DNA of 64,000 bases from Oceanobacillus piezotolerans (GTDB lineage: Bacteria; Bacillota; Bacilli; Bacillales; Amphibacillaceae), in assembly GCF_003665065.1 (NCBI RefSeq), contig NZ_RCHR01000001.1, positions 372,001-436,000 of the forward strand, given 5' to 3'. A model generated the notes under the pieces. The model saw only the letters and a program-made list of their open reading frames with translations. It ran no database searches and had not been told where the DNA came from. A program made the translations under genes and the position numbers. The first letter of the stretch is position 1, and every line of letters begins with the position of its first letter. Positions 45,675-54,820 of the stretch are shown here, in pieces.

Positions 45675-46733
45675 TTATATTGTTTTGATTAGTTGAAACA
45701 TGGGCCACATAAGCGTAACGTAAATAAATATAACGAATAAACCAATTGCTAAAAATAAGATTGGCTGAATGAGTGTTATCAGTTTAGTTATCTGTTGTTC
45801 AATCTCTTCTAATTTAAACTCACTGTATAGGGCTAAATCCTTCTCCAGAATTTCTGCATCAGAATTTTTATGGAAAATGGTTGTTAAGTGATTTTCTAAA
45901 AATGAGAAGTTGGACAGGATGTAGGAGAGATGGATACCTTTGGATAGTTCATTCATCATGATAGAAGAATAGTGGGCGATAAGGGGTAATCGCTTCTGAT
46001 TTGCCATATGATATATAATATCTTTAAACGGGATTCCAGATTTTAATAATGAACGAAAATGGGTTGCAAAAAAATAGGAGGTTTGTACTTTTAAATACTG
46101 TCGATATACGGGAATACGTTCAAGAATCCTTATTTGCTCTTCGATTGGTAATTTAGGTTGTACATATTTCCATAGTACTAAGAAAACTAAACAGGTAAGA
46201 ACAACAAATAATGTACACGTAATAAGGAGGTCAACAGATAAGATTGAGAGCTTTACAGTGGAATAGGATTTCGGATTTGATTGGAACATATCTACAAAGG
46301 AAGGTAATATGGTTGTTTTAATAAAAAAGAGCAGGATTGTGAAAATAAAGATTAGAAACAATGGATACCGGATTATTTGTTGAAACTTTTTCGTGTGTCT
46401 TATACGCTGCTTAAACATATTGGAACATTGTGCTAAACTTCCTTCTAAATCATTATTGGCTCGAACGAAAAATAAAAATGTGGTAATTGATGAATCGAAC
46501 CCAGCTTTATCCATTGCTTTATCAATGCTTGCTCCATGTTTTAATTCGTGAATAATATGATCGGCTGGTTTCACAAATGGCCTATCCCATTTTAAAGCTT
46601 CTAAAGCTTCTATTGTTGAGTATCCATTGTTTAATAGTTGATATAGTTTTTCAATAAAACGCTGTTGTTGTTCCTTTGTTATTTGATTATTTTGTTTCAT
46701 GGTAAGTTTCTTCATTGATAAATCCATATGCAA
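45675..46733 (-). CDS. comGB: Competence pilus membrane protein ComGB
   Basis: This is the polytopic inner-membrane platform protein of the competence pseudopilus, a GspF/PilC-type protein of 352 residues. It has two GspF domains (about 25-145 and 215-345) and three membrane segments near 120, 170 and 325. The likely start is TTG 46733, which lies 7 nt after AAGGAGG; ATG 46727 has a poorer spacing. It overlaps comGA by 47 bp, so the two are translationally linked. Confidence 0.93.
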   Translation of the reverse strand: MHMDLSMKKLTMKQNNQITKEQQQRFIEKLYQLLNNGYSTIEALEALKWDRPFVKPADHIIHELKHGASIDKAMDKAGFDSSITTFLFFVRANNDLEGSLAQCSNMFKQRIRHTKKFQQIIRYPLFLIFIFTILLFFIKTTILPSFVDMFQSNPKSYSTVKLSILSVDLLITCTLFVVLTCLVFLVLWKYVQPKLPIEEQIRILERIPVYRQYLKVQTSYFFATHFRSLLKSGIPFKDIIYHMANQKRLPLIAHYSSIMMNELSKGIHLSYILSNFSFLENHLTTIFHKNSDAEILEKDLALYSEFKLEEIEQQITKLITLIQPILFLAIGLFVIFIYVTLMWPMFQLIKTI

Positions 46734-47697
46734 ATGCTTTCCTCCTTAATTTCTCAAATGTCTCTAATTGAAAATCATGGACATCAACTCCTTTCACAGC
46801 TTTCTCAAGATATTCTCCTTCTAAAAGTTCAAGAATAGCAGCTCGTTTTTGAACAGTATTAGGCATATGGAGGGGAATTAATTGGGTGGAAGCTACAGCG
46901 ATAAGTGTTTGTATAATATCCATCTTTCGAATTCCCATCTCTAGTAAACGCTGAATAGTTCCAACAGCATTTTTAGCGTGAAGCGTACTAAGAACTAGAT
47001 GCCCCGTTAATGCGGCTTCAAACACGAATGAAGCAGTATATTTATCTCTAATTTCGCCAATCATAATAATATCCGGATCATGCCTAAGTGCAGCCTTCAA
47101 TCCTGTTTGGTAAGTAACTCCAGCTTTCTCATTGACTTGTACTTGCAGGATATCCTGTAACTCTTTTTCAATAGGATCTTCCAATGTAATGGTTTGATAT
47201 GATTTTTCCTTAAGGATGGTTTCAAGCAGTGTATATAAAGCTGTTGTTTTTCCACTGCCAGTTGGTCCTGTCAATAAGATTAAACCAGAACGGTTTGCAA
47301 TCCATTCTTTAATCCTTTTCACCTGGTAAGGAAATAAAAAGAGGTCTTGAAGGGAATATTGTTGATCTTGTGGAAGAATACGAATGGCTAGGCTTTCCAT
47401 ATTGTTCAAAGGTAAGGTAGATAAGCGAAGGGAATAGGATGCATTGTTCTGTTGATATTGATAAGCACCGTTTTGAGGTTTTCTCGTTTCTCCTATGTCC
47501 ATGCCGGAGATGAACTTATAGTGGGATAGCAGCAAATGATAATGTTGTGGTGTTATTTTCTTATAGAGCATTCTTTTCCCAAGTATGCGAAAATATATAT
47601 TAGTCGCGCTGGGAAAGGGAGAAAAATGGATATCGGTTGATTCGCGGAGAAGTGCGGCTTTCAGCAATTGGCCGGAGAAAGTGAAGGAAGTATTCAA
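46687..47697 (-). CDS. comGA: Competence pilus assembly ATPase ComGA
   Basis: ComGA is the GspE/PilB-type ATPase that powers assembly of the DNA-uptake pseudopilus. The 336-residue protein has Walker A GPTGSGKTT (near 145), an Asp box (LEDPIEKEL), Walker B-like DPDIIMIGEIRD (near 212) and a His box (TLHAKNA). The start TTG 47697 has only a distant CAGGAG site. The operon order comGA-GB-GC-GD-GE-GF-GG is complete. ComK control is expected from B. subtilis, but I could not identify a convincing ComK box upstream. Confidence 0.95.
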   Translation of the reverse strand: MNTSFTFSGQLLKAALLRESTDIHFSPFPSATNIYFRILGKRMLYKKITPQHYHLLLSHYKFISGMDIGETRKPQNGAYQYQQNNASYSLRLSTLPLNNMESLAIRILPQDQQYSLQDLFLFPYQVKRIKEWIANRSGLILLTGPTGSGKTTALYTLLETILKEKSYQTITLEDPIEKELQDILQVQVNEKAGVTYQTGLKAALRHDPDIIMIGEIRDKYTASFVFEAALTGHLVLSTLHAKNAVGTIQRLLEMGIRKMDIIQTLIAVASTQLIPLHMPNTVQKRAAILELLEGEYLEKAVKGVDVHDFQLETFEKLRRKAFAYGFINEETYHETK

Positions 47698-47863
47698 GGA
47701 TTAAACTCAACTCCTGTTTCATATCAAATTGTCTTGCGTATAAAGATTTCGACAGGTTCTCTTATAACCCTTCTTTTTTCGTGTAAATTTAATGTAAATT
47801 TGAATAGAGATATATTCGCAGTTTAAACTATCTATACGAATTTCTAAAAGAGGTGACTATTAA

Positions 47864-48040
47864 ATGTCAGGAAATGATTATATCAAGTTTTTAACAGAAC
47901 AATTTGTCTCTTATATGGATTTGCCACCAGAGGAAAAGAAAAAGCGAAGAGTTGAAGGAAATGAACGGCCCAGTATTTCAAATCGTTGGTTTGGAGTATT
48001 ACCTTTTGCTTTTAAATCGATAAGGAAAAAGGCAGAATAG
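47864..48040 (+). CDS. yqzE: YqzE-like small protein
   Basis: This 58-residue protein begins MSGNDYIKFLTEQFVSYMDL, has a central KKKRR stretch and ends with RWFGVLPFAFKSIRKK. This is the YqzE pattern found next to the comG operon in B. subtilis. ATG 47864 follows AAGAGGTGA. It is divergent from comGA. Role unknown; a competence link is suggested only by position. Confidence 0.88.
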   Translation: MSGNDYIKFLTEQFVSYMDLPPEEKKKRRVEGNERPSISNRWFGVLPFAFKSIRKKAE

Positions 48041-48074
48041 CGGTTTGTCTCTGACTGCTATTCTGCCTTTATAT
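48029..48074. terminator. Bidirectional terminator between yqzE and yqhG
   Basis: GGCAGAATAGC pairs with GCTATTCTGCC; the left arm includes the yqzE stop codon. A and T runs flank both sides. Confidence 0.88.
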
Positions 48075-48847
48075 TAATTTAAAAGATAAAAAATTCCGCC
48101 ATTGATGGTTTCAATTGAAATAATCGGGCTATATCTTTCTTTTATGGCTTCCATCTCTTTATTCATTTGTTCACTATGTTCTTCGTCCTGATAGAAATGA
48201 CGGAGGGTTTTTAATTCTTCATTTAGGGTTTTCAAAGAATCTTGTGCCCATTCATGTGTTTGATTTTCAATATAATTAAGAATGACAGATTCAATTCTCT
48301 TAAAGCCACTTTGAATTTTAATCATAGGAGAAATAGTATAGCAATAATCACTAATCGTTGCTTGTAAGGGCAGGGTTTTAAGATGATTCATCATTTCCAA
48401 TTTCATATTACCTGTGACTAATTGTAAACCAATGGATATGATTTCATCCTTTTTATGTTTGCCTCTGTAACTAACTTTTAAATTTGTAACTAACCAAGGA
48501 TAAAGAGCTGTATTCTTCGTCGTTGTAACTTGCTGAAAAAGCTTTGTATATCGTTCATTCTCTTTTAAATGGCGAATTAACTGCTGTAATCTTGGGCTTC
48601 CAAAGTGAATCCATTCACCCTTTTCTGCTTCACGTTTTTCTGGGTTCGTAATTAGGGTTAGTGTCATGGGCTCCCCATCTCTGCCGATTTTTTTAATGTA
48701 ATGCCAATAAAATGGACGATTCATAATGGCTCGGTCCATTTCCTCGGTTAATTGTATTTGAAGGACCCCGTCTTGATTAGTTAGAATCTGACAATGGTGA
48801 TTGGTAAAATAATCATGTAAAAACTGATTAAGATTAGTGATTGCCAT
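48074..48847 (-). CDS. yqhG: YqhG family protein
   Basis: This 257-residue cytoplasmic protein begins MAITNLNQFLHDYFTNHHCQ, as in the YqhG family, which is always next to the SNF2-type helicase gene yqhH in bacilli. The ATG at 48847 follows AGGAGGCTGAGAGGT; an in-frame start at 48871 lies before the site. It overlaps the yqhH end by 14 bp. No domain of known function was recognised. A joint role with YqhH is likely but not defined. Confidence 0.88.
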   Translation of the reverse strand: MAITNLNQFLHDYFTNHHCQILTNQDGVLQIQLTEEMDRAIMNRPFYWHYIKKIGRDGEPMTLTLITNPEKREAEKGEWIHFGSPRLQQLIRHLKENERYTKLFQQVTTTKNTALYPWLVTNLKVSYRGKHKKDEIISIGLQLVTGNMKLEMMNHLKTLPLQATISDYCYTISPMIKIQSGFKRIESVILNYIENQTHEWAQDSLKTLNEELKTLRHFYQDEEHSEQMNKEMEAIKERYSPIISIETINGGIFYLLN

Positions 48848-50486
48848 ACCTCTCAGCCTCCTGTTCCCCAAGAGAATGTTCTATGATACTCGTTAGGTTG
48901 TCTAGTTTAATTTTAACTTCACCAATAGAATTCGATTCAGCATAGATTTTCTCAATTTCACTTTCCATACTGTTAATATTTAAATCCGCTAAAATATCAT
49001 CTAAATTTCCAATTACTTGTTCGAAGAGATTAATTTTCTCATATAATAATGTCATAATGTGTTCTTCCATCGTCTCTTTTATGGCAAAATTATAAATCTG
49101 GACATCCTTTTCTTGTCCATATCGATGTATTCTCCCAATTCGCTGCTCTACTCTCATAGGATTCCAAGGGAGATCATAATTAATCAAGTGATTACAAAAT
49201 TGTAGATTTATTCCCTCTCCACCCGCTTCGGTTGCGATTAATACCTGTACATGGTCCTTGAACAGCTGTTTCATCCAATCCTTTTTACTGCGTTTGAATC
49301 CACCACGGAAAGGGACGGATTTAAAGCCATGTTGCTGTAAGTACCATTGCAGATATAATTGACTTGCCCGGTATTCAGTGAAAATAATGACCTTCTCATC
49401 GCCTACCTCTTTCATAATATCCACTACACGCTTTGCTTTGGCATGATGGGGGAGTCTTCCGATTTTTTCCATTATATTTTGTACAATAGGGTTATCGCCA
49501 TACTCCTCTATACTCTTCTTTAATGACAGAAAGCAGGCCTCTCGGGAGGAACAAAGTTCTCTTAAATAGGTTATTTTTGAAAAGGTAGAGAAATTTTGAG
49601 TAGTTGCTTCCAGTTCCTTATACACTTCCATCTCTTCATTAGAAAATTCTATCCATACTGTTTCTATATTTCGCTTTGTTTGGTTTAATGCAGTAGCTTT
49701 CCTTGTATTTCTAATCATTACTTTCTGAATTAGCTGTTTCAAGTAGGCATCCTGTTTAATGTTTTTCCGGTCTTTTCCATACCTGTCCAGGAAGCTTTCA
49801 TAATTGCCTAGATGGCCAGGCTTAAGAATCGAAATGAGATTAAATACTTCAATTAGCTGATTTTGGACTGGGGTAGCAGTAAGCAATAAGCAATATTTCT
49901 TTTTCAGCGATTGAACAAATTCATAGTTTTTCGTTTTATGATTTTTTAACTTATGCGCCTCATCTATAAGTATAAAATCATATTCCATTTCTAAGATATT
50001 CTCTCTGTTGGGTGAGCGTTTAGCTGTATCCAAGGACGAAATAATGACATTTTGATCCCAGCTATAATTCTTTCGATGAGCCACAGCGGGAATATAAAAC
50101 TTCTCATTCAATTCCCTTTCCCATTGCGAGACAAGGGAAGCAGGTACAAGAATCAACGCATTATTAACTAAGCCTCTTACCATGTACTCTTTTAGAATTA
50201 AACCGGCTTCGATTGTTTTTCCTAATCCTACTTCATCTGCAAGAATGGCTCGCCCATTCATAAGTTCAATTGCCGTTTCGGCAGCCTTTATTTGATGTTC
50301 TAAAAAGGTTACATGTGGGAGATATTCCAACGCTTTTAGTCCTGTAAAAGTAGGGCTGCTAGTTGTTATTTCTGCTTCATAAGCCATTGAAAATAGCTCC
50401 CAGCTTGAAAAAGTTCCATCTTTTTCTAGTCTTGATTCTAACTCATTGATAAATTGTAAATCTTTCTTTATTTGAATAGAATCCAT
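48834..50486 (-). CDS. yqhH: SNF2-family DNA/RNA helicase YqhH
   Basis: This 550-residue Swi2/Snf2 ATPase has motif I ADEVGLGKT (near 77-85), motif II DEAHK (near 174), motif III LTATP (near 202) and the second RecA domain with EAGGEGINLQFCNH (near 419) and RIGRIHRYGQ (near 452). ATG 50486 follows an AAGGAAGT site. It is transcribed together with yqhG. Such stand-alone enzymes resemble RapA-like remodelers; the substrate is unknown. The upstream divergent region once held the gcv operon. Confidence 0.93.
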   Translation of the reverse strand: MDSIQIKKDLQFINELESRLEKDGTFSSWELFSMAYEAEITTSSPTFTGLKALEYLPHVTFLEHQIKAAETAIELMNGRAILADEVGLGKTIEAGLILKEYMVRGLVNNALILVPASLVSQWERELNEKFYIPAVAHRKNYSWDQNVIISSLDTAKRSPNRENILEMEYDFILIDEAHKLKNHKTKNYEFVQSLKKKYCLLLTATPVQNQLIEVFNLISILKPGHLGNYESFLDRYGKDRKNIKQDAYLKQLIQKVMIRNTRKATALNQTKRNIETVWIEFSNEEMEVYKELEATTQNFSTFSKITYLRELCSSREACFLSLKKSIEEYGDNPIVQNIMEKIGRLPHHAKAKRVVDIMKEVGDEKVIIFTEYRASQLYLQWYLQQHGFKSVPFRGGFKRSKKDWMKQLFKDHVQVLIATEAGGEGINLQFCNHLINYDLPWNPMRVEQRIGRIHRYGQEKDVQIYNFAIKETMEEHIMTLLYEKINLFEQVIGNLDDILADLNINSMESEIEKIYAESNSIGEVKIKLDNLTSIIEHSLGEQEAERYGNH

Positions 50487-50648
50487 GCTTTTACTTCCTT
50501 TATATATTAATGTATTAATTAACTGAATTTTATGTAATGATTTTATGAACTTCTGAAAATTATAGTATATTGTAATTATGCTGGTAAGTAAGAGTTAGAT
50601 ACTGGCAAAAAAAGAGTGCAATATATAGTATAACCAACAATTAAATTT

Positions 50649-50850
50649 ATATGATGCAGATGATTAAAAGGGGAGAGCATACTAGGATAGTAACTCCAAA
50701 GGAGCAAGTGATACTTGAATATCTCAGACAAAGAGTTTATTTTATGACACAACTCTGGTAAGTTTACATTTTATATATTATGTAAACTAATTGCGAAGCA
50801 AATACTTATGAAGGATAAATGCGCTCATAAGTGTGCAACTCCCTGGATCT
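50649..50850 (+). other. Decayed glycine riboswitch leader (gcvT type)
   Basis: This segment resembles the B. subtilis gcvT leader as I recall it. Matches in order are ATATGATGCAGATG, GGGGAGAG (50670-50677), CCAAAGGAGCAA (50696-50707, consensus CCGAAGGAGCAA), GAATATCTCAGACAAAGAG (50717-50735, consensus GAATCTCTCAGGCAAAAG) and GACACAACTCTGG (50746-50758). The second aptamer is much less clear: a 7-bp stem CTTATGA/TCATAAG lies at about 50805-50831. Several core bases are changed, including the CTCTCAGG box, so glycine binding is doubtful. No intact gcv gene follows; only a gcvPB 3' fragment does. Confidence 0.75.
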
Positions 50851-50931
50851 ACCTTATAATCACCATTGTATAAATGTATTCGTTTATCAGACAGTAAACA
50901 GAAGTAATTATATAAGAACTTTTATATATTA

Positions 50932-51168
50932 CTAAACGGTTACTTGGCTTTGTTTATCATCCTTTTGAACGTAGAAGAAGCAATGATGATGGAACCAACT
51001 GAAATCGAATACAAAGAAACGGTAGATGAATTGATTGAATCCAGGCTTCAAATTGAACGAGAGACAGAAGAAAATCTAGATATCATCCTAGAAGCACCCC
51101 ATCTCACGGTCATAAAACGCATGGATGAAGCGTTAACTGCACGTCAGCCTGTGCTAAGAAACAAGTAA
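50932..51168 (+). pseudogene. gcvPB: Remnant of gcvPB (glycine dehydrogenase subunit 2), C-terminal end
   Basis: The frame carries the C-terminal signature of Gcv[20 protein letters not shown], a helix, then [20 protein letters not shown] and LR near the end. In intact GcvPB these close a protein of about 490 residues. Here only about 75 codons remain, and the preceding codons ([12 protein letters not shown]) fit the upstream GcvPB segment with substitutions. A TTG at 50944 or ATG at 50983 would allow a short peptide, but no good ribosome site is seen. The gcv terminator follows. The rest of gcvT, gcvPA and gcvPB is gone. Confidence 0.85.
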
Positions 51169-51177
51169 AGTGAATAA

Positions 51178-51212
51178 AAAACCCTCAAGGTTAAACTTGA
51201 GGGTTTCTATTT
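51178..51212 (+). terminator. Terminator after the gcvPB remnant
   Basis: AAACCCTCAAG pairs with CTTGAGGGTTT around a short loop, followed by T-rich sequence. Probably the original end of the gcv operon. Confidence 0.8.
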
Positions 51213-51299
51213 TATGTCAGGAGTATAAAGAATGTTCTTGCTGTGATGGAGAGAAATGATAGAATGGCTTCCATGACTCGCAAGGTTTATTCTTTTAAT

Positions 51300-51680
51300 C
51301 TAAAAGCGTTTGCCTGTTTTAATCTTTCCTGTCCATTTCTTGAATCCACCTTTTAATTGGTAGATTTCCTGGTAACCTTGTTTATGCAAAAGATGAGCTG
51401 CTCTCGCTGAACGGGAACCACTTTGACAATAGAGATATACTGGTTTGTCTTTACGCATTTCGATAAGTCTTTGCTTCATTTGGGTAACAGGAATATTTCT
51501 AGCACCAAGAATATGACCACGCTCAAATTCTTGCGGTTCACGTACATCAATTAATTGTGCTTTCCGATAACCTTTTACAAATTCATCTTCTGTAAGTACT
51601 TTTAAATAAGCACGCTGTCTATAGTAGCGGAAGATGCCAACTGCCAGTATTACTAAAATAGCTATGATTAAAAATTCCAT
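51300..51680 (-). CDS. yqhL: Rhodanese-like membrane-anchored protein YqhL
   Basis: This 126-residue protein has an N-terminal membrane anchor (about 2-20) and one rhodanese domain (about 30-125). The active-site Cys lies in YCQSGSRSARAA (near 84), and the CDC25-like signature DVREPQEFERGHI is near 45. The ATG at 51680 follows a GGGGGAAGTA site. Rhodaneses transfer sulfane sulfur; the acceptor here is unknown. Position beside the gcv locus is as in B. subtilis. Confidence 0.93.
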   Translation of the reverse strand: MEFLIIAILVILAVGIFRYYRQRAYLKVLTEDEFVKGYRKAQLIDVREPQEFERGHILGARNIPVTQMKQRLIEMRKDKPVYLYCQSGSRSARAAHLLHKQGYQEIYQLKGGFKKWTGKIKTGKRF

Positions 51681-51897
51681 TTTACTTCCCCCGTCTTTCT
51701 AATGTACAAATTATATTATAGGTTTATTTGCGAGTTTTTAAAAGCTTTTTATCTCGAACATAGGTTTTGCATTTCCTTCAAGTCTCAAAAAAGGTTGTTA
51801 AGGAAAATTACCGCATAATTGTCTTTTATAATCTACTTCTTTCGACGTTATTCTTGCATTATCATATTTGACATTTTCCATTATTTAGGATTCAATC

Positions 51898-51942
51898 ACA
51901 ATATATAGTAATTATATTAAATTTAAATACAATATGTTGAGT
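51898..51942 (+). promoter_or_regulatory. Tandem NrdR boxes before nrdJ
   Basis: ACAATATGTTGAGT (51929-51942) matches the NrdR box consensus ACWATATMTTGTGT at 12 of 14 positions, and ACAATATATAGTAA (51898-51911) is a weaker copy. Their spacing is 31 bp, three helical turns, the usual spacing of NrdR box pairs. NrdR represses ribonucleotide reductase genes when dATP is high. The rest of 51681-52023 is AT-rich with no other feature that I can support. Confidence 0.7.
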
Positions 51943-52023
51943 TTGATTGTCTATGTGTGGTATGTTTATCTTATCATATTTTTAAACATTATAAATACAA
52001 ATATAGTCAAAGGGTGAGATGAA

Positions 52024-54585
52024 ATGTCAATTTTTGTCAATAAAAGGGATAATATCAATATTGAATCATTGAATAAAGATATAGATTTATTTACTGCTGT
52101 TTTTCCTATTACAGATGATATGAAACTAACACATAAAGGTGTGTCTCGTTTAGTAATGCTTGATCGTTACTCATTCAAAGATACCACGAAAAAGACATTA
52201 AAAATTGGGGATTTTGTTGTACTTACAGTAAAAGCAGATCCGAAGTTTCCTGCAAGAGGACTTGGATTTATTCAGTCTATCGACTGGGATAAGAAAGAGG
52301 CGGAAGTAAAAGTAGAGGCAGACTATCTATCTGTGCTGGATGATGAAAAGGAAGCAGAGACAGGGATTGTAAAACGCTCACTTGACACGATTGATAAACC
52401 ACTGGAAATTTTCTATGAGCAAATTGCAAAAAGAAATGCAAAGGGTCTTTCGGTTGTAGAGAAGACAGAAGAACAGCAAAATAACTGGTTTGAAGCTTTT
52501 TATAGTGAGTTGTCTCAATTAAATTTCATTCCTGCAGGACGGGTATTATATGGTGCAGGCTCTGAAACGGAAGTCACCTATTTTAACTGTTATGTCATGC
52601 CATATGTTAAAGACTCACGTGAAGGCATCTCTGACCATCGTAAAAAAGTAATGGAAATAATGAGTCGTGGTGGAGGAGTTGGGACAAACGGCTCCACACT
52701 GCGTCCAAGAAATACGCTTGCAAGAGGAGTAAACGGTAAATCATCTGGTTCAGTGTCTTGGTTGGATGATATTGCGAAATTAACACATTTAGTGGAACAG
52801 GGTGGTTCAAGACGTGGAGCTCAAATGATAATGTTAGTAGACTCACACCCTGATATTATTGAATTTATAATTTCCAAGATGCAGAATCCAAGAATTCTTC
52901 GTTATCTAATTGAGAATACAGAAGATGAACAGATTAAAAAGCTAGCACAAGAAAAATTAAAGTTCACTCCACTCACCCCAACAGAAGAGGACCTTTATCA
53001 AGGGATTCTAAATTACCGAAGTATACCAGGTCAAGGTGGATTTACGGATGCGGTTCTTCAGGAAGCAGAGTTGAAATTGAATACAGGTGGAACTTATTCT
53101 GTTCAAAATCCTGATTTCTTAACCGGTGCCAATATTTCTGTCTGTATTACGAAAGATTTCATGGAAGCAGTAGAGAATGACGATTACTACGAACTTCGTT
53201 TCCCTGATGTGGAAAACTATACAGAAGAAGAAATGAAAGCATACAACGAAAAATGGCACGAGGTTGGAGATGTTCGTAAATGGGAAGATATGGGATTTGG
53301 TGTTCGTGTTTACCGGAGAATGCGTGCTAAAGAATTATGGAAATTGATTAATATTTGTGCGACATACTCAGCAGAGCCAGGCATTTTCTTTATTGATAAT
53401 GCAAATGAAATGACCAATGCAAAAAGCTATGGCCAGCAAGTAGTTGCGACAAATCCTTGTGGGGAACAGCCTCTTGCGCCATACTCTGTCTGCAATTTGG
53501 CAGCAGTAAATCTAGCAGAAATGGCTGATAAGAATACAAAAACAGTTGACTTTGAAAAATTAAAGGCAACAGTTGAAGTAGGAGTACGTATGCAAGATAA
53601 TGTGATTGACGCAACTCCATACTTCTTACCTGAAAATGAAAGACAAGCACTTGGCGAGCGTAGAATTGGTTTAGGTGTAATGGGTCTTCATGACTTGTTG
53701 ATTTACACAGAGTCACAATATGGTTCAAAAGAGGGCAATGAGCTTGTAGATAAAATTTTTGAAACGATTGCTACTACTGCTTACCGCACTTCAATTGAGT
53801 TAGCAAAAGAAAAAGGAAGCTTTCCATTCTTAGTTGGTCAAAGTGATGAAGAGACGAAACAGCTGCGTGAGGCGTTCATCGATACTGGTTATATGAGAAA
53901 AATGCCAGAAGATATTCGTCAAGGAGTTCTCGAATACGGTATCCGTAATTCTCATCTGCTGACTGTTGCGCCAACTGGAAGTACAGGAACGATGGTTGGA
54001 GTAAGTACTGGTTTAGAGCCTTATTATTCCTTCTCTTATTTCAGAAGTGGACGACTAGGTAAATTCATCGAAGTTAAAGCCGATATTGTACAAGAATATT
54101 TGGATAATCACCCTGAAAGTGATCCAGAGAACTTACCAAATTGGTTTGTTACTGCAATGGAACTTTCTCCGGAAGCACATGCAGATACACAATGTGTTAT
54201 CCAGCGTTGGGTAGATAGCTCTATCTCAAAGACAGTAAATGCGCCTAAGGGTTATACAGTTGAGCAAGTTGAGAATGTCTATGAGCGTCTTTACCGCGGT
54301 GGAGCAAAAGGTGGTACAGTATACGTAGATGGAAGCCGTGATTCCCAGGTATTAACATTAAAGGCAGAAGAAAACACGTTTGAACAAACAGAATTGTTCC
54401 CAGAAAAGGATGATAAACCTAAGGTTGTATTGATGGATACGGTACAAGAGCTAGGTACAACGAGTGTAACTATTGGTTCAGAAGTAGGAAATACATGTCC
54501 AGTTTGTCGGGAAGGTACGGTAGAAGACATAGGTGGATGTAATACTTGTATAAGTTGTGGTGCACAATTAAAATGTGGTCTTTAA
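52024..54585 (+). CDS. nrdJ: Class II (adenosylcobalamin-dependent) ribonucleotide reductase
   Basis: NrdJ reduces ribonucleotides to deoxyribonucleotides with coenzyme B12 as radical source. The 853-residue protein has the class II core: FNCYVMPY (near 188), SRGGGVGTNGSTLRPRN (near 214-230), GANISVCI and ATNPCGEQPLAPYSVCNLA (near 475-493), with GLGVMGLHDL and TVAPTGSTGTM further on. The C-terminus has a redox/zinc-like tail with CPVC, CNTCISC and C near the end. ATG 52024 follows AAAGGGTGAG. It lies where B. subtilis has lipM, so it may have been inserted or rearranged there. Control by NrdR is suggested by the upstream boxes. Confidence 0.95.
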   Translation: MSIFVNKRDNINIESLNKDIDLFTAVFPITDDMKLTHKGVSRLVMLDRYSFKDTTKKTLKIGDFVVLTVKADPKFPARGLGFIQSIDWDKKEAEVKVEADYLSVLDDEKEAETGIVKRSLDTIDKPLEIFYEQIAKRNAKGLSVVEKTEEQQNNWFEAFYSELSQLNFIPAGRVLYGAGSETEVTYFNCYVMPYVKDSREGISDHRKKVMEIMSRGGGVGTNGSTLRPRNTLARGVNGKSSGSVSWLDDIAKLTHLVEQGGSRRGAQMIMLVDSHPDIIEFIISKMQNPRILRYLIENTEDEQIKKLAQEKLKFTPLTPTEEDLYQGILNYRSIPGQGGFTDAVLQEAELKLNTGGTYSVQNPDFLTGANISVCITKDFMEAVENDDYYELRFPDVENYTEEEMKAYNEKWHEVGDVRKWEDMGFGVRVYRRMRAKELWKLINICATYSAEPGIFFIDNANEMTNAKSYGQQVVATNPCGEQPLAPYSVCNLAAVNLAEMADKNTKTVDFEKLKATVEVGVRMQDNVIDATPYFLPENERQALGERRIGLGVMGLHDLLIYTESQYGSKEGNELVDKIFETIATTAYRTSIELAKEKGSFPFLVGQSDEETKQLREAFIDTGYMRKMPEDIRQGVLEYGIRNSHLLTVAPTGSTGTMVGVSTGLEPYYSFSYFRSGRLGKFIEVKADIVQEYLDNHPESDPENLPNWFVTAMELSPEAHADTQCVIQRWVDSSISKTVNAPKGYTVEQVENVYERLYRGGAKGGTVYVDGSRDSQVLTLKAEENTFEQTELFPEKDDKPKVVLMDTVQELGTTSVTIGSEVGNTCPVCREGTVEDIGGCNTCISCGAQLKCGL

Positions 54586-54670
54586 ATTGATGAACATGAG
54601 CCAATTGTGGCTTTGAATCAAAGTTTGATAATTTAAAAAAAGATTGATAAACTGTATTAAAGTTCGATAG

Positions 54671-54717
54671 AAAACAACCTTTTCGGTATGATAGCCGTAA
54701 GAGGTTGTTTTTTTTTA
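54671..54717 (+). terminator. Intrinsic terminator after nrdJ
   Basis: AACAACCT pairs with AGGTTGTT, with an inner TTCGG-type stem, followed by nine or more T. Confidence 0.88.
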
Positions 54718-54820
54718 TATTTCTGAAAAATACAGTTTTGAATGTTACCTAAGTATTGTCTGATATTTATTCGAAGGGCTAGTTTACTTCAAATGAACCA
54801 TTTAATTAGGAAGAGGTTTC

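Noticed and set aside
47698..47863. Possible ComK boxes upstream of comGA
   Set aside because: A-rich and T-rich blocks exist, but I could not place two AAAA-N5-TTTT half sites with the expected spacing.
50944..51168. New small gene of 74 codons starting at TTG 50944
   Set aside because: The protein reads as the C-terminal end of GcvPB and similarity continues upstream of the TTG, so it is a remnant rather than a new gene.
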